A stretch of DNA of 64,000 bases. Source: Chryseobacterium sp. SN22 (GTDB taxonomy: Bacteria > Bacteroidota > Bacteroidia > Flavobacteriales > Weeksellaceae). The position numbers and the translations under genes were made by a program. Position 1 is the stretch's first letter; every line of letters begins with the position of its first letter. The notes beneath the pieces were generated by a model. That model saw only the letters and a list, made by a program, of their open reading frames with translations, did no database searches and was not told the DNA's origin. The stretch lies in NCBI RefSeq assembly GCF_008329705.1, contig NZ_VTSX01000003.1, positions 124,001-188,000 of the forward strand, written 5' to 3'. Positions 8,878-17,190 of the stretch are shown piece after piece.

Positions 8878-8891
8878 ATGACCGAAGTCAT
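8878..8891 (-). terminator. possible weak terminator of the first Crp/Fnr gene
   Basis: A 5-bp stem with a TTCG tetraloop on the minus strand (ATGAC-TTCG-GTCAT), followed by a short A/T stretch, 13 bases after the stop codon at 8904. The stem is short. Confidence 0.4.
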
Positions 8892-8903
8892 GTTTAATGG
8901 GAA

Positions 8904-9518
8904 TTAATACAATATTTTACGGTTTTCAATCCGGATAATTTCCTGTTTTTCCAGTTTTTTCAGAGTCCTTATTACCGTTTCAACCCGCAACCCGATGAGA
9001 TTGGCGATCTGTTGTCTGGTAAGTTCTATGTGGAAGCAATGGTCACCGTCACCTTTATGGTAGCTTTTAAGATAATCCAGCAATCCTTTCAGTCTTAAAA
9101 GCGGACTGGATGACGACATATTCTGCAGCATGATCGCTTTGAAATAAAGCCTTTGTGAAAGACAGGTATTCATCTCCATGGAGATCCTGGGATTGTTTTC
9201 CAGCAGTTCCATAAAATTCGCCTTAGGCAACCGGATCAGCGCAATATCCGTAAGCGCAATTGCATTCATCACATAGAACTTTTCAAGAAAGAGCATAGAA
9301 TCACCAAAGCTCTGTTGACCTTCCAGGATGTTCTGAATAAATTCCTTTCCTTCATCATTATAATTATTCTGCTTTATTTTTCCTTTGATGATCTGGTAAT
9401 AATAAAGTGCCTGATCCCCTTCCCTGTAAATAACCTCTCCTTTTTTATAATTTCTGTCTTCTGCACCATAAGAATATAGAAGATCCGCATCGATATTCAT
9501 GCAGCTTATCGTTTTCAT
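8904..9518 (-). CDS. Crp/Fnr family transcriptional regulator
   Basis: A 204-residue protein with an N-terminal cyclic-nucleotide-binding-like beta-barrel (residues ~20-115, including YYYQIIKGKIKQNNYNDEG) and a C-terminal winged helix-turn-helix (LTRQQIANLIGLRVETVIRTLKKL, residues ~165-190). No Fe-S cysteine cluster like that of FNR is present, and cAMP-contact residues are not obvious, so the signal is unknown. About half of its residues match the adjacent gene at 9575-10204, which points to a tandem duplication. It sits beside the KGG, DUF892 and catalase genes and is a candidate regulator of them; this is inference from position. Confidence 0.88.
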   Translation of the reverse strand: MKTISCMNIDADLLYSYGAEDRNYKKGEVIYREGDQALYYYQIIKGKIKQNNYNDEGKEFIQNILEGQQSFGDSMLFLEKFYVMNAIALTDIALIRLPKANFMELLENNPRISMEMNTCLSQRLYFKAIMLQNMSSSSPLLRLKGLLDYLKSYHKGDGDHCFHIELTRQQIANLIGLRVETVIRTLKKLEKQEIIRIENRKILY

Positions 9519-9574
9519 AAAGAGTTTTTCAGATGGCGTGCAAAAAAAAGACCATGCCTTTCGGCTCAGAAAAA

Positions 9575-10204
9575 TTAATATAAAATCTTACGGTCCTTTA
9601 TTTTCACAATCTTATCCCTTTCCATGGTCTTTATAGTCCGTATAGCCGTTTCTACACACAGACCGGTAAGGCTGGCCATTTGTTGCCTCGTAAGCGGAAT
9701 CATGAATGAATAAGGGGCCTGTTCTTCCTGGGAGCTCTTAAGATAATCCATCAATACCTTAAGCTTTGCTGTCGGGCTCTGGCTGCACAGGTTCTGTGCC
9801 ATGATGATTTTAAAATAAAGTCTTTGGGAAAGTACCCTGTTCATATCGAAAGAGATATCGGGATAAAGCTTTAAGAGCTCGAAAAAATTGTTTTTCGGCA
9901 ATTTGAGAACTTTACAATTCGTCAATGCGATGGCATTGATCGGATAAAGTTTATCCATAAAAAGCAAAGACTCTCCGATACTCTGCCCGTCTTCCAACAG
10001 GGTTTGTATAATTTCTTTTCCCTCGTCATTATAATTGTTAAGCTTTACTTCACCGGTTATAATCTGATAATAATAGTTAGCCGGGTCTCCTTCACTGAAA
10101 ATAATTTCAGATGGTTTGTACTGTTTTATTGTTGCTCCTGCCGAATATAGGAGTTCTTCCTTGATGATCATATTTAGCTGTTTTAGTGTTTCTAGTAATT
10201 TCAA
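9575..10204 (-). CDS. Crp/Fnr family transcriptional regulator (tandem paralogue)
   Basis: A 209-residue protein with the same architecture as its downstream neighbour: a beta-barrel sensor domain (YYYQIITGEVKLNNYNDEG), a long dimerisation helix containing VLSQRLYFKIIMAQN, and a winged helix-turn-helix (LTRQQMASLTGLCVETAIRTIK). The C-termini of both proteins end in nearly the same residues (RKILY). The start at 10204 is assumed; an internal ATG at 10171 would give an N-terminus closer in length to the paralogue. The 56 bases between the two genes could hold a promoter or allow readthrough. Signal and targets are unknown. Confidence 0.87.
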   Translation of the reverse strand: MKLLETLKQLNMIIKEELLYSAGATIKQYKPSEIIFSEGDPANYYYQIITGEVKLNNYNDEGKEIIQTLLEDGQSIGESLLFMDKLYPINAIALTNCKVLKLPKNNFFELLKLYPDISFDMNRVLSQRLYFKIIMAQNLCSQSPTAKLKVLMDYLKSSQEEQAPYSFMIPLTRQQMASLTGLCVETAIRTIKTMERDKIVKIKDRKILY

Positions 10205-10466
10205 GCATCCTTAGTAAAAATAAAATTGGATAGTAAGTAAATGAATGATGAATGCGAATAGTAAACACTGCCTTATATCGTTGGACAGGATAAATGATTA
10301 CCTGTTTTTGACGTTAGCATCTAATATTTAGCCTTTAAGATAAATTTACCGAAAATTTTAGTCGTATTAATTTTGCAATTATTTCATGATACGCTGGAAA
10401 TGAAGGCATATCACAAATATTTCCCGTTTCTGTATAAAACGGGTCTTAAATTTTTTAACTGTAAAT

Positions 10467-10676
10467 TTATCGTGCTGTTCTGGCCGTATCGGATTCGGTA
10501 TTGCCCGGCCGGGAAGTACTGTCTCCTGCCTGTATAGTGTCTGAAGACATCGGTGCGGCCGAAGTATTATCAGTGACTTCCATCGGATCCTGCATATCGG
10601 CAGGAGGAGATGTTTCTTTTTTTTCACAGCTCAGGGTAAGAAGTCCCAGCACTGCGAATGATAATGCAAATTTCAT
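10467..10676 (-). CDS. small lipoprotein, 69 aa
   Basis: The 69-residue product begins with a hydrophobic signal and lipobox LTLSC (Cys17), followed by a short charged stretch (EKKE) and a Pro/Ser/Thr/Asp-rich tail without predicted folds. It is likely exported and lipid-anchored. A -10 motif of the Bacteroidota type lies 30 bases upstream. No family is recognised; disordered lipoproteins of this kind are common and poorly conserved in flavobacteria. Confidence 0.75.
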   Translation of the reverse strand: MKFALSFAVLGLLTLSCEKKETSPPADMQDPMEVTDNTSAAPMSSDTIQAGDSTSRPGNTESDTARTAR

Positions 10677-10705
10677 AATATTTATATTTTAAGTGGTGTG
10701 ATTAT

Positions 10706-10713
10706 CAAAGATA
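10706..10713 (-). promoter_or_regulatory. -10 element (TATCTTTG) of the small lipoprotein gene
   Basis: Exact match on the minus strand to the Bacteroidota -10 consensus TAnnTTTG, 30 bases before the ATG. No clear -33 TTTG is at the expected distance. Confidence 0.6.
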
Positions 10714-11096
10714 AACAAATATTCTGTTAATCTTTTATGATTACGATCATTAAGCTGCTTAATTATAAAACTTTATGAATAGTAAATTGAAAATTGGAAA
10801 GTGTTGTAATTATAATTGCAATCATAAAGCTGGAGACTGAACATTCTTCTCTATTATTATAGACAAGGAGATCCTGAGTTTATTACTTTTAAGAATAATT
10901 CTGTTCAAACCTGAATTCAGCCCTATGTGCTTCTCTTATTTATAAACTGACTGAACATAAATGAAATAGTATCAATGTACATTACTGTCGATATAGTCCG
11001 GTTGTTTATTAAAGTATATTTAACGGGATGTCTTACCAAAATTAGGGTACATGAATATTTTATGTCACTAATCTGGCTACAGGGTATAAATAATAT
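10714..11096. other. intergenic region without a supported gene
   Basis: AT-rich stretch between the lipoprotein promoter and the terminator of the third Crp/Fnr gene. Short reading frames on both strands lack coding character. Nothing else was recognised. Confidence 0.5.
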
Positions 11097-11126
11097 AAAT
11101 CCGATATAAAGCTGAGTATCGGACTT
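11097..11126 (-). terminator. intrinsic terminator of the bacillithiol-linked operon
   Basis: Seven-base arms TCCGATA (11100-11106) and TATCGGA (11117-11123) with a ten-base loop, about 25 bases past the regulator's stop codon. On the minus strand an A/T-rich tail follows. Confidence 0.6.
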
Positions 11127-11147
11127 ATATTAGATAGATATATACTA

Positions 11148-11744
11148 CTATTTACTGTCGGGAACGAAGTTTTTTCTTGCCAGCTCTTTCCGTACACGGC
11201 TTAAGCTTTCAGGCGTGATTCCCAGATAGGAAGCAATCATCCATTGGGGAACCCTCAACAGGAGATCCGGATACATTTTAATGAATTTCATATACCGCTC
11301 TTCCGCCGTTTCGGCCAGTAAAGAATTGATCCGGTCCTGCAGGCTTTTGATATGCTTCTGTAAAAGGATATCACTCTGCTCAAGACTGTTGGGGAATCCC
11401 TCAATCAGTTTATTGATGAAATCCGGAGGCAGCATCAGAATTTCCGAATCTTCCACCGCTTCTATGTAGTAAACTGATTTTTCATTGAAATAAAGACTGC
11501 TGCGGTCGGAAATAAGCCAGCTTTCCGGTGCAAACTGGATGATGTGTTCTTTACCGTTTTTGTCGATGGAATACATTTTCAGAAGCCCCCTCTCTACAAA
11601 ATAAATGTACCTGCAAATTTCGCCGTATTGTAAAAGGAACTGGTTTTTCTGTACTTTCTTGGCTTCATAATGCAGGCTGCACATATTCACTCTTTCCAGG
11701 GGAACATTCAGAACTTTTGCTAAATAATTGTTGATATTCTTCAT
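11148..11744 (-). CDS. Crp/Fnr family transcriptional regulator
   Basis: A 198-residue regulator that is diverged from the tandem pair at 8.9-10.2 kb. The sensor barrel spans roughly residues 25-115 (YIYFVERGLLKMYSIDKNG), and the C-terminal DNA-binding helix pair is VPQWMIASYLGITPESLSRVRKEL, typical of the flavobacterial single-copy 'Crp-like' group. No metal-binding cysteine cluster is present. Its ATG shares one base with the stop codon of ytxJ (TAATG), so it is the last gene of a four-gene operon with YtxJ, DUF1569 and BstA/YfiT-like proteins. Its place in that operon suggests it responds to thiol or redox stress, but this is inferred. Confidence 0.88.
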   Translation of the reverse strand: MKNINNYLAKVLNVPLERVNMCSLHYEAKKVQKNQFLLQYGEICRYIYFVERGLLKMYSIDKNGKEHIIQFAPESWLISDRSSLYFNEKSVYYIEAVEDSEILMLPPDFINKLIEGFPNSLEQSDILLQKHIKSLQDRINSLLAETAEERYMKFIKMYPDLLLRVPQWMIASYLGITPESLSRVRKELARKNFVPDSK

Positions 11745-12121
11745 TATACAATCTGGTCTGCCGAAATACTCTGGTGGGAAGTGTTGCTGATGGCTTTTCC
11801 GTTTTCAATGACGATCAGCTGCGGGCTCTGGTGGGTCACCCCGAGATCTTCCGCAATTTTACTGGAGAGCGGTCGGTGTGCCAGAAGGTCCAGGTAATAC
11901 AACTCCGCTTTTCCCTCTACGTTTTCTGCTTCCTTTTCAAAATTCCGCAGCACCGTTTTGCTGATGAAGCAGCTGGTGGAATGTTTGAAAATGGCTATTT
12001 TATGATCGAAAGAACTTTCAATAGCTTTTTGCAGATCCTCTTCGGATTCTATTTTTTTCCAGAAAGACTTCTGCTCGGAAGCATCTTCTTTTCCGCCGAA
12101 TATTTTATCAAAGAAACTCAT
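11744..12121 (-). CDS. ytxJ: bacillithiol system redox-active protein YtxJ
   Basis: A 125-residue thioredoxin-fold protein. The segment IFKHSTSCFIS around residue 48 carries the single active-site cysteine of the YtxJ family (HSTSCxIS), and HQSPQLIVIENGKAI contains the expected cis-proline region. YtxJ family members are proposed to act as monothiol bacilliredoxin-type proteins that remove bacillithiol from proteins. The start codon overlaps the upstream DUF1569 stop codon (ATGA), and its stop overlaps the downstream regulator start. The company of a BstA-like gene supports the bacillithiol assignment. Confidence 0.88.
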   Translation of the reverse strand: MSFFDKIFGGKEDASEQKSFWKKIESEEDLQKAIESSFDHKIAIFKHSTSCFISKTVLRNFEKEAENVEGKAELYYLDLLAHRPLSSKIAEDLGVTHQSPQLIVIENGKAISNTSHQSISADQIV

Positions 12122-12579
12122 ACGTTAAACTGTTTTAAATGATGATCGAGATGTTTATACTCCAAAAAGCCCCAGTCTCTTTCCTCCATCTTCCCGAAAA
12201 GCACGTGACGATCCGGCAGGCTGCCGTTTTTGAAATGAATCAGGTAATCATCCAGTGTTTTCAGAAGATTTTGTTGTTCTTCATCGAAATGACATTCAAA
12301 ATTAATAATAAGTTTTTGAAAAGTCGGCATATTTCGAGGAATTCCGTTGTTGAATATCTGAATTTCTTTTCTGGTGGCGATTCCGATCATGCGGAACAGC
12401 CTGTTGATCTCGGGGAGAATAAGTTTCTTCTGAGGCACCTGAAGCACACAGCTGCAATGCCTCATCATCTGGCTTACCTCCATTTTCCCCCATTTCCTGC
12501 GTGAATTTTCGTTCAGGCGCGAAATCCTTTCCGTGATCTCCCTAAAGTCAGCCGGGTGATGTAGACTTTTCTTTACCAA
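12118..12579 (-). CDS. DUF1569 domain protein
   Basis: A 153-residue member of the DUF1569 family, a relative of the DinB/YfiT four-helix metal-binding superfamily. Visible family marks are RKWGKMEVSQMMRHC near residue 28 and the C-terminal GFLEYKHLDHHLKQF, with histidines placed for metal binding. The start codon appears to be TTG at 12579, overlapping the stop codon of the upstream yfiT-like gene; the next ATG would remove part of the domain. Function is unknown. Tight overlap with YtxJ and the BstA-like gene suggests a thiol-related role. Confidence 0.82.
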   Translation of the reverse strand: MVKKSLHHPADFREITERISRLNENSRRKWGKMEVSQMMRHCSCVLQVPQKKLILPEINRLFRMIGIATRKEIQIFNNGIPRNMPTFQKLIINFECHFDEEQQNLLKTLDDYLIHFKNGSLPDRHVLFGKMEERDWGFLEYKHLDHHLKQFNV

Positions 12580-13109
12580 CCTTTTTCTTTCTTTAGATTA
12601 TCGATGTGGGCATAATGATGGTTACAATGCCACGCGTATAAGGCTAGATAACTTCTTAGGTTGTAATTCTTGTTATGCTCCGGATGGTGGAAGGTTCTTT
12701 CGAAATGTCTGTTAGTCATGCTTTTCAGCAAAACCGTCCATCGCTGGTGGGTGCCTTTCAGCATCCGCATTGCCGGTTTTACGGGCATACTGAGACTATC
12801 CTGCAGTTCTGCCCACTTCGCTTCGTCATAGGGTTTTATTGTAGGGTTTTCTTCCGTAAGAGCCAGTTTCAGACGCATAAAACTGTTGATATGGCTGTCT
12901 GCCAGGTGATTTACCACCTGCCGTACCGTCCAGCCGCCTTCCCGGTACTGGGTATCCAGCTGACCGTCGGTAAAATGTTCAATCAGGTTCTTCAGCTTGC
13001 CGGGGAAATCCCTGATGACTTTGATGTATTCGTCAAGTTTGATGTCACAAATGCTTTCAGGTTCTTCAAACCGCCCGATCGGAAATTTCTTTTGCTCTAA
13101 GTGGCTCAT
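12573..13109 (-). CDS. DinB-superfamily metal-dependent protein, YfiT/BstA-like (putative bacillithiol transferase)
   Basis: A 178-residue four-helix protein of the DinB superfamily. The N-terminal FPIGRFEEPESI and the metal-site histidines in VRQVVNHLADSH (middle) and YAWHCNHHYAHI (end) are those of the Bacillus YfiT group, annotated as metal-dependent hydrolase or bacillithiol S-transferase (BstA). It is the first gene of an overlapping four-gene operon ending in a Crp/Fnr regulator. Bacillithiol production is known in flavobacteria, which makes the BstA reading reasonable, though synthesis genes are not in this window. Confidence 0.85.
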   Translation of the reverse strand: MSHLEQKKFPIGRFEEPESICDIKLDEYIKVIRDFPGKLKNLIEHFTDGQLDTQYREGGWTVRQVVNHLADSHINSFMRLKLALTEENPTIKPYDEAKWAELQDSLSMPVKPAMRMLKGTHQRWTVLLKSMTNRHFERTFHHPEHNKNYNLRSYLALYAWHCNHHYAHIDNLKKEKGW

Positions 13110-13166
13110 TTTTAATAATGTTATTTAGTATATTAAGTAAAATCACGGCATCCCGGTCTTGCGGTA

Positions 13167-13688
13167 TTACAGCATTTTATGATGATGCGGATTCTTTTTT
13201 GAGAACACCATAAAATAATGATGATACCGTTTCAGATCCAGATCTTCAAACAGGATTTCACCTTTATCGAATTTAATTCTATCGCCAGCAATTTCAATGC
13301 CTGATATACTTAAAAATCCGCCATTTTCAAACTTTCTTTCGTAATCATCAAAAGTTTCATCGAAAAATAATCCCACAAGGCATCGATGATCTCTACATAC
13401 AGCTGATGCTTTTCTTAGAGTTTTCTTCCGTAAAAAAGTTTAAAAGATATTCTGGGCTCTTTGCCGGAGCTTCTGCAGATAAAAATAAGGTGTTCCCTTC
13501 CTATGGTAAAACGGTAGCTGTTAATAAAAACGAATGCCGTACCGGACCCGGGCGATATCCTTTTTATTGATAACGGTAAAGGGATCATTTTTAAAGTCTT
13601 TATTTTTAAACCTGATAAAATCCTCATCAATAATCAATGACCGTTTTCTGGTGTCGGGCAATCCGCGGACGATGGTAATTTCTTTCAT
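13167..13688 (-). pseudogene. broken hypothetical gene (two frameshifts and a stop)
   Basis: Three consecutive fragments in different frames read like one protein of about 170 residues. The first begins at ATG 13688 (MKEITIVRGLPDTRKRS) and runs to KDIARVRYGI, where its frame hits a stop. The second frame continues with AFVFINSYRFTIGREHLIF and YGRKL, meets an in-frame TAA, and goes on as EKHQLYVEIIDALWDYF. The third frame takes over with FDETFDDYERKFENGGFLS and ends at HHHKML. Fragments follow one another without overlap in content. The family is not known by name. Sequencing error is an alternative to true decay. Confidence 0.6.
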
Positions 13689-13902
13689 AAATCCGGTTGG
13701 CTGCATTTTAAACAGACAATGCCTAATATCAGTTTTGGATAAAACACCGAAAATTTCAGAAATTCTGCCGTATATCAATCTCTTCAGGATTTTATTTTTA
13801 AATATTCTTTCAGGTTTGATTTTAAAGAGTATTCGTGATAATATATACAAACAAAACATCCGGCCCCGGCTTCCTTTTTCCAGCCTGTTCCGCAAGATTA
13901 TC

Positions 13903-15045
13903 CTAATATCCGTGCAGATCAAGTCCTTCGGTTCGCTGCAACGGTACTTTCTTTCCCATCTTTTTCTGGATAACGCGGAAGTGCTGCAGTTCATCGTCCG
14001 TCAGAATGCTGATGGCAGTCCCTGTTTCGTTGGCACGTCCGGTTCTTCCGATGCGGTGAATATAATCCAGCGGCGAACGCGGCAGTTCGTAATTAATGAC
14101 GCAAGGCAAGGATTCGATGTGAATCCCGCGGCCGATCAGGTCGGTGGCTACCAGAATCTGAGCACCGTTTACTTTGAACTCTTCCAGATTGTTCCGACGG
14201 GCACCCTGTGATTTCTGACTGTGAATGGCTACAGCTTTTATTTTGTTTTTCTTCAACTTTTCAACCAGGTTATCGGCCGATCTTGTGGAAGAAACGAATA
14301 CCAGGGCTTTCTCTACTTTTTTCTCCTTAATTAAATACCGCAGAAAAGGACCTTTGCTTTCCGGGGAAACATGATAGGCCAGCTGTTCGATATTGTCGAT
14401 CTCAACTTCTTCTTTCTTGATTTCAATAATGACCGGGTTGATGGTCAGGCGTTCCTTTATTTCGGCAACCTTCTCGTTTAAAGTAGCAGAAAATAAAGTG
14501 GTCTGCTTCGCGACCGGCATCATGGCAAAAAGCTTGTCCAGCTCTTCCCCGAACCCCAGCTGAAACATTTTGTCGGCCTCATCAATGATAAGATGTTGGA
14601 TCCCTGAAATACTTAATGCATTGTGGTCTATGAGATCCAGCAGACGGCCGGGTGTTGCAATAAGTACCTCCACCCCAAACAGCCCTTTCATCTGCGGATT
14701 GACAGAGACCCCGCCGTAAACCGCCATGGTGCGGATTTCACGCTTCAGGTTGTCTGTAAAAGCCCTGAAGACCTCATCAATCTGAATGGCCAGTTCCCTC
14801 GTTGGCACCAATATCAAAACCTGGACGTTACGGTCTTTTTTAACCTCGGCATTCTGCAGTTTTTCAAGAACGGGCATTACAAAACATGCCGTCTTTCCGG
14901 AACCCGTCTGTGCAATGCCCATCAGGTCTTTGCCCTGTAAAATCACTGGAACGGCCTGCTCCTGGATCGGAAAAGGTTTCAGGTAGCCTAACTTTTTTAC
15001 GGAACGGATGATGTGGTGTGATAATCCCAGCGATTCAAATGACAT
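13903..15045 (-). CDS. DEAD-box RNA helicase
   Basis: A 380-residue ATP-dependent RNA helicase consisting of the two RecA-like core domains with almost no C-terminal extension. Motifs in order: Q motif (PFPIQEQAVP), Walker A AQTGSGKT near residue 50, PTRELA, TPGRLLD, DEAD near residue 155, SAT, and HRIGRTGR near residue 335. It likely unwinds structured RNA, for example in ribosome assembly or mRNA decay. Short core-only forms like this are common in Bacteroidota, usually named RhlE-like or simply DEAD/DEAH helicase. It is divergently transcribed from pncA. Confidence 0.95.
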   Translation of the reverse strand: MSFESLGLSHHIIRSVKKLGYLKPFPIQEQAVPVILQGKDLMGIAQTGSGKTACFVMPVLEKLQNAEVKKDRNVQVLILVPTRELAIQIDEVFRAFTDNLKREIRTMAVYGGVSVNPQMKGLFGVEVLIATPGRLLDLIDHNALSISGIQHLIIDEADKMFQLGFGEELDKLFAMMPVAKQTTLFSATLNEKVAEIKERLTINPVIIEIKKEEVEIDNIEQLAYHVSPESKGPFLRYLIKEKKVEKALVFVSSTRSADNLVEKLKKNKIKAVAIHSQKSQGARRNNLEEFKVNGAQILVATDLIGRGIHIESLPCVINYELPRSPLDYIHRIGRTGRANETGTAISILTDDELQHFRVIQKKMGKKVPLQRTEGLDLHGY

Positions 15046-15062
15046 AAAATTCTTATTTTGGG

Positions 15063-15070
15063 CAAAGATA
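15063..15070 (-). promoter_or_regulatory. -10 element (TATCTTTG) of the helicase gene
   Basis: Exact TAnnTTTG match on the minus strand, 17 bases before the helicase ATG; the transcript would have a leader of about 10-15 bases. Confidence 0.65.
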
Positions 15071-15205
15071 AGCTATTGGCATTTCATAAAGAAGGAGAAA
15101 CAATCCCGAATCGGTTTATAATGCCGATTTGTCCGATAATTATCCTTTGGATAATTTTTTGAGGAGTAGTTTTTGTAAATTTATCGAAAATTCAAGAATT
15201 TAAAT

Positions 15206-15811
15206 ATGAAAAAAGCGCTAATCATCGTCGATGTGCAGAATGATTTTTGTGAGGGTGGAGCCCTGGCGGTTCCGGAAGCCAGTGAGGTACTCCCTTACAT
15301 CAATTCCCTGATGGAAGAAAACGACTACGACCAGATTGTATTGACTCAGGACTGGCATCCTGCAAATCATAAAAGCTTCGCCAGCAACAATGGCAGAAAT
15401 GTAGGGGAAAGCATCATCCTGAACGGTGTTCCTCAATTTATGTGGCCGGACCACTGCATCCAGGGAACTTTCGGGGCCGAATTCCACAAAGACCTGAACA
15501 GGGATAAGGTAACCCACATCGTGCAGAAAGGAAAAAATGTAGAAATCGACAGCTACAGCGGTTTTCAGGACAACAATCATTTTATGAAGACCGGACTGGA
15601 CGACTTCCTGAAATTCCACGATATCCAGCTGGTAGAGATTGTAGGTCTTGCGATGGATTACTGCGTAAAATTTACCTGTATCGATGCCGTAAACAGCGGT
15701 TATGTTACCTGCCTCCATTTCAACGGAACACGCGCCGTTAACGTAAAACCGGATAACGGAAGGGATGCGATCTATGAGATGATCCAGAAAGGGGTTACGG
15801 TTTTAGGATAA
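15206..15811 (+). CDS. pncA: nicotinamidase
   Basis: A 201-residue isochorismatase-fold amidase that converts nicotinamide to nicotinate in NAD salvage. Catalytic triad residues are Asp9 (IIVDVQNDF), Lys108 (VQKGKN) and Cys153 (AMDYCVKFT). The metal site is Asp49 and His51 (QDWHP) with His83 (PDHC). The length matches E. coli PncA. It stands alone between the helicase and the pseudouridine synthase and is followed by a terminator. Confidence 0.96.
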   Translation: MKKALIIVDVQNDFCEGGALAVPEASEVLPYINSLMEENDYDQIVLTQDWHPANHKSFASNNGRNVGESIILNGVPQFMWPDHCIQGTFGAEFHKDLNRDKVTHIVQKGKNVEIDSYSGFQDNNHFMKTGLDDFLKFHDIQLVEIVGLAMDYCVKFTCIDAVNSGYVTCLHFNGTRAVNVKPDNGRDAIYEMIQKGVTVLG

Positions 15812-15833
15812 TGAAGAACATTTTTTTACAATG

Positions 15834-15868
15834 AAAACGGCATTGATAAATTTCAACGCCGTTTTTTA
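15834..15868. terminator. terminator after pncA, probably shared with the opposite gene
   Basis: AAAACGGC (15834-15841) pairs with GCCGTTTT (15858-15865), followed by T's on the plus strand and preceded by A's, between two convergent genes. Confidence 0.8.
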
Positions 15869-15890
15869 TTTTCACTTAAAAACACTTTAC

Positions 15891-17087
15891 CTAAAGCATT
15901 TTAAGATTGTTCACTTCCAGTTCCGTAAGGATTCTCCAGTGTCCTCTTTTGATATTTTTCTTCGTTAATCCTGCAAACATCACACGGTCCAAAGCTTCCA
16001 CTTCATATCCTAATCTCTGGAAAATCCTTCTGATTACCCGGTTCCAGCCGATGTGGATTTCAATGCCCACTTCATTCTTCGGCTTGCCCTCGATAAAAGA
16101 AATCTGGTCAACTACCGCTACCCCTTCATCCAGACGGATTCCTTCAGCAATCAGTTTCATATCTTCATGGGTTAATTTTTTATCCAGAGTGACATGATAG
16201 ATTTTCTTGGCATCGAAAGAAGGGTGCGTCAGCTTTTTCGTCATGTGTCCGTCATTCGTTAACAGGATAACCCCTGTTGTGGAACGGTCCAGTCTTCCAA
16301 CCGGGAACAGACGGTATGGCGAAGCGTTCGCCACCAGGTCCATTACGGTTTTCCTGGCTTTATCGTCTTTCGTGGTAGAAATATACCCTTTCGGTTTGTT
16401 CAGAAGAACGTATACCGGCTTTTCAGGCGTGATGTTCTGTCCGTCGAAAACAACTTTATCGGTCTTTTCAACCTGGTAACCCATTTCGGTTACCACTTTA
16501 CCGTTAACTTCTACCAGGCCCTGGGTAATCAGCTCATCAGCTTCTCTCCTGCTGCAGATTCCTGAGTTGGCAATGTATTTATTCAGACGCACGGTATCTT
16601 TATGAACATCTTTGTCGATCTTGTTCAGTCTTCTTTTCTGTACAAAAGACCTTGCTTTGTCCTGTCTCTCGTCTCCGTCAGCAGAAGGTCTTTTTCCGTA
16701 TTTCAGGCTGCCCCTTTCGTATTTGTCACGGGTATCGAAATTTTTCCCGCCTCTTTTCGGAGCCGGTTTTCCGAACGTTTTTTTACCTTCCCCTTCGGTG
16801 GTAATATAAGGCTCTCTTTCGGTTTTTGAATATTTCTTATCCATCCGGGCCTGATAGCTGGTATCTTTCTTACCGCCATCAAATTCTTCCGAACTTCTTT
16901 CAAAAGGTTTCTTTTCGAATCTTGTATTGGATCCTCTGTCGGAATTTCTTTCTCCTGCTTTGGGAAAAGATTTCTTAAAAGGTTTGGAACCGGAATTTCC
17001 GGATCTGGAAGCGCGAGAATCATCAGAATTATTTCTTGTTGAAGTTCTTGGTCTTTTGGGTTTTCCTGAATTATTGTCTCTGCTCAT
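15891..17087 (-). CDS. pseudouridine synthase, RsuA/RluB/RluE/RluF family, with basic N-terminal extension
   Basis: The protein has 398 residues. The first ~150 are rich in Arg, Lys, Ser, Gly and Asn, and presumably disordered and RNA-binding. An S4 domain follows (VRLNKYIANSGICSRREADELI), then the catalytic domain with the conserved aspartate in PVGRLDRSTTGVILLTNDG. The end GHWRILTELE is typical of large-subunit 23S rRNA enzymes of the RluB type. The frame extends upstream to 17123, but that would place the start before the promoter at 17103-17110, so 17087 is chosen. It is divergent from aroB. Confidence 0.9.
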   Translation of the reverse strand: MSRDNNSGKPKRPRTSTRNNSDDSRASRSGNSGSKPFKKSFPKAGERNSDRGSNTRFEKKPFERSSEEFDGGKKDTSYQARMDKKYSKTEREPYITTEGEGKKTFGKPAPKRGGKNFDTRDKYERGSLKYGKRPSADGDERQDKARSFVQKRRLNKIDKDVHKDTVRLNKYIANSGICSRREADELITQGLVEVNGKVVTEMGYQVEKTDKVVFDGQNITPEKPVYVLLNKPKGYISTTKDDKARKTVMDLVANASPYRLFPVGRLDRSTTGVILLTNDGHMTKKLTHPSFDAKKIYHVTLDKKLTHEDMKLIAEGIRLDEGVAVVDQISFIEGKPKNEVGIEIHIGWNRVIRRIFQRLGYEVEALDRVMFAGLTKKNIKRGHWRILTELEVNNLKML

Positions 17088-17102
17088 TCTAAAATATTTT
17101 TG

Positions 17103-17110
17103 CAAAGATA
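17103..17110 (-). promoter_or_regulatory. -10 element (TATCTTTG) of the pseudouridine synthase gene
   Basis: Exact TAnnTTTG on the minus strand, 15 bases before ATG 17087. It excludes the upstream start at 17123. Confidence 0.7.
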
Positions 17111-17144
17111 GTACATTTAGCAACGAGTTAAAAATTAAGAATCA

Positions 17145-17152
17145 TAACTTTG
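17145..17152 (+). promoter_or_regulatory. -10 element (TAACTTTG) of aroB
   Basis: Exact TAnnTTTG match 38 bases before the aroB ATG, back-to-back with the promoter of the divergent gene. Confidence 0.65.
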
Positions 17153-17190
17153 TATATAGTTTCATATTAAACCTTACAGAAAATCTGAAA

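Noticed and set aside
13689..13902. Possible N-terminal part of the broken gene at 13.2-13.7 kb
   Set aside because: The frame runs into the helicase coding sequence, and the residues encoded here do not look like a conserved protein; a plain ATG at 13688 starts the recognisable part.
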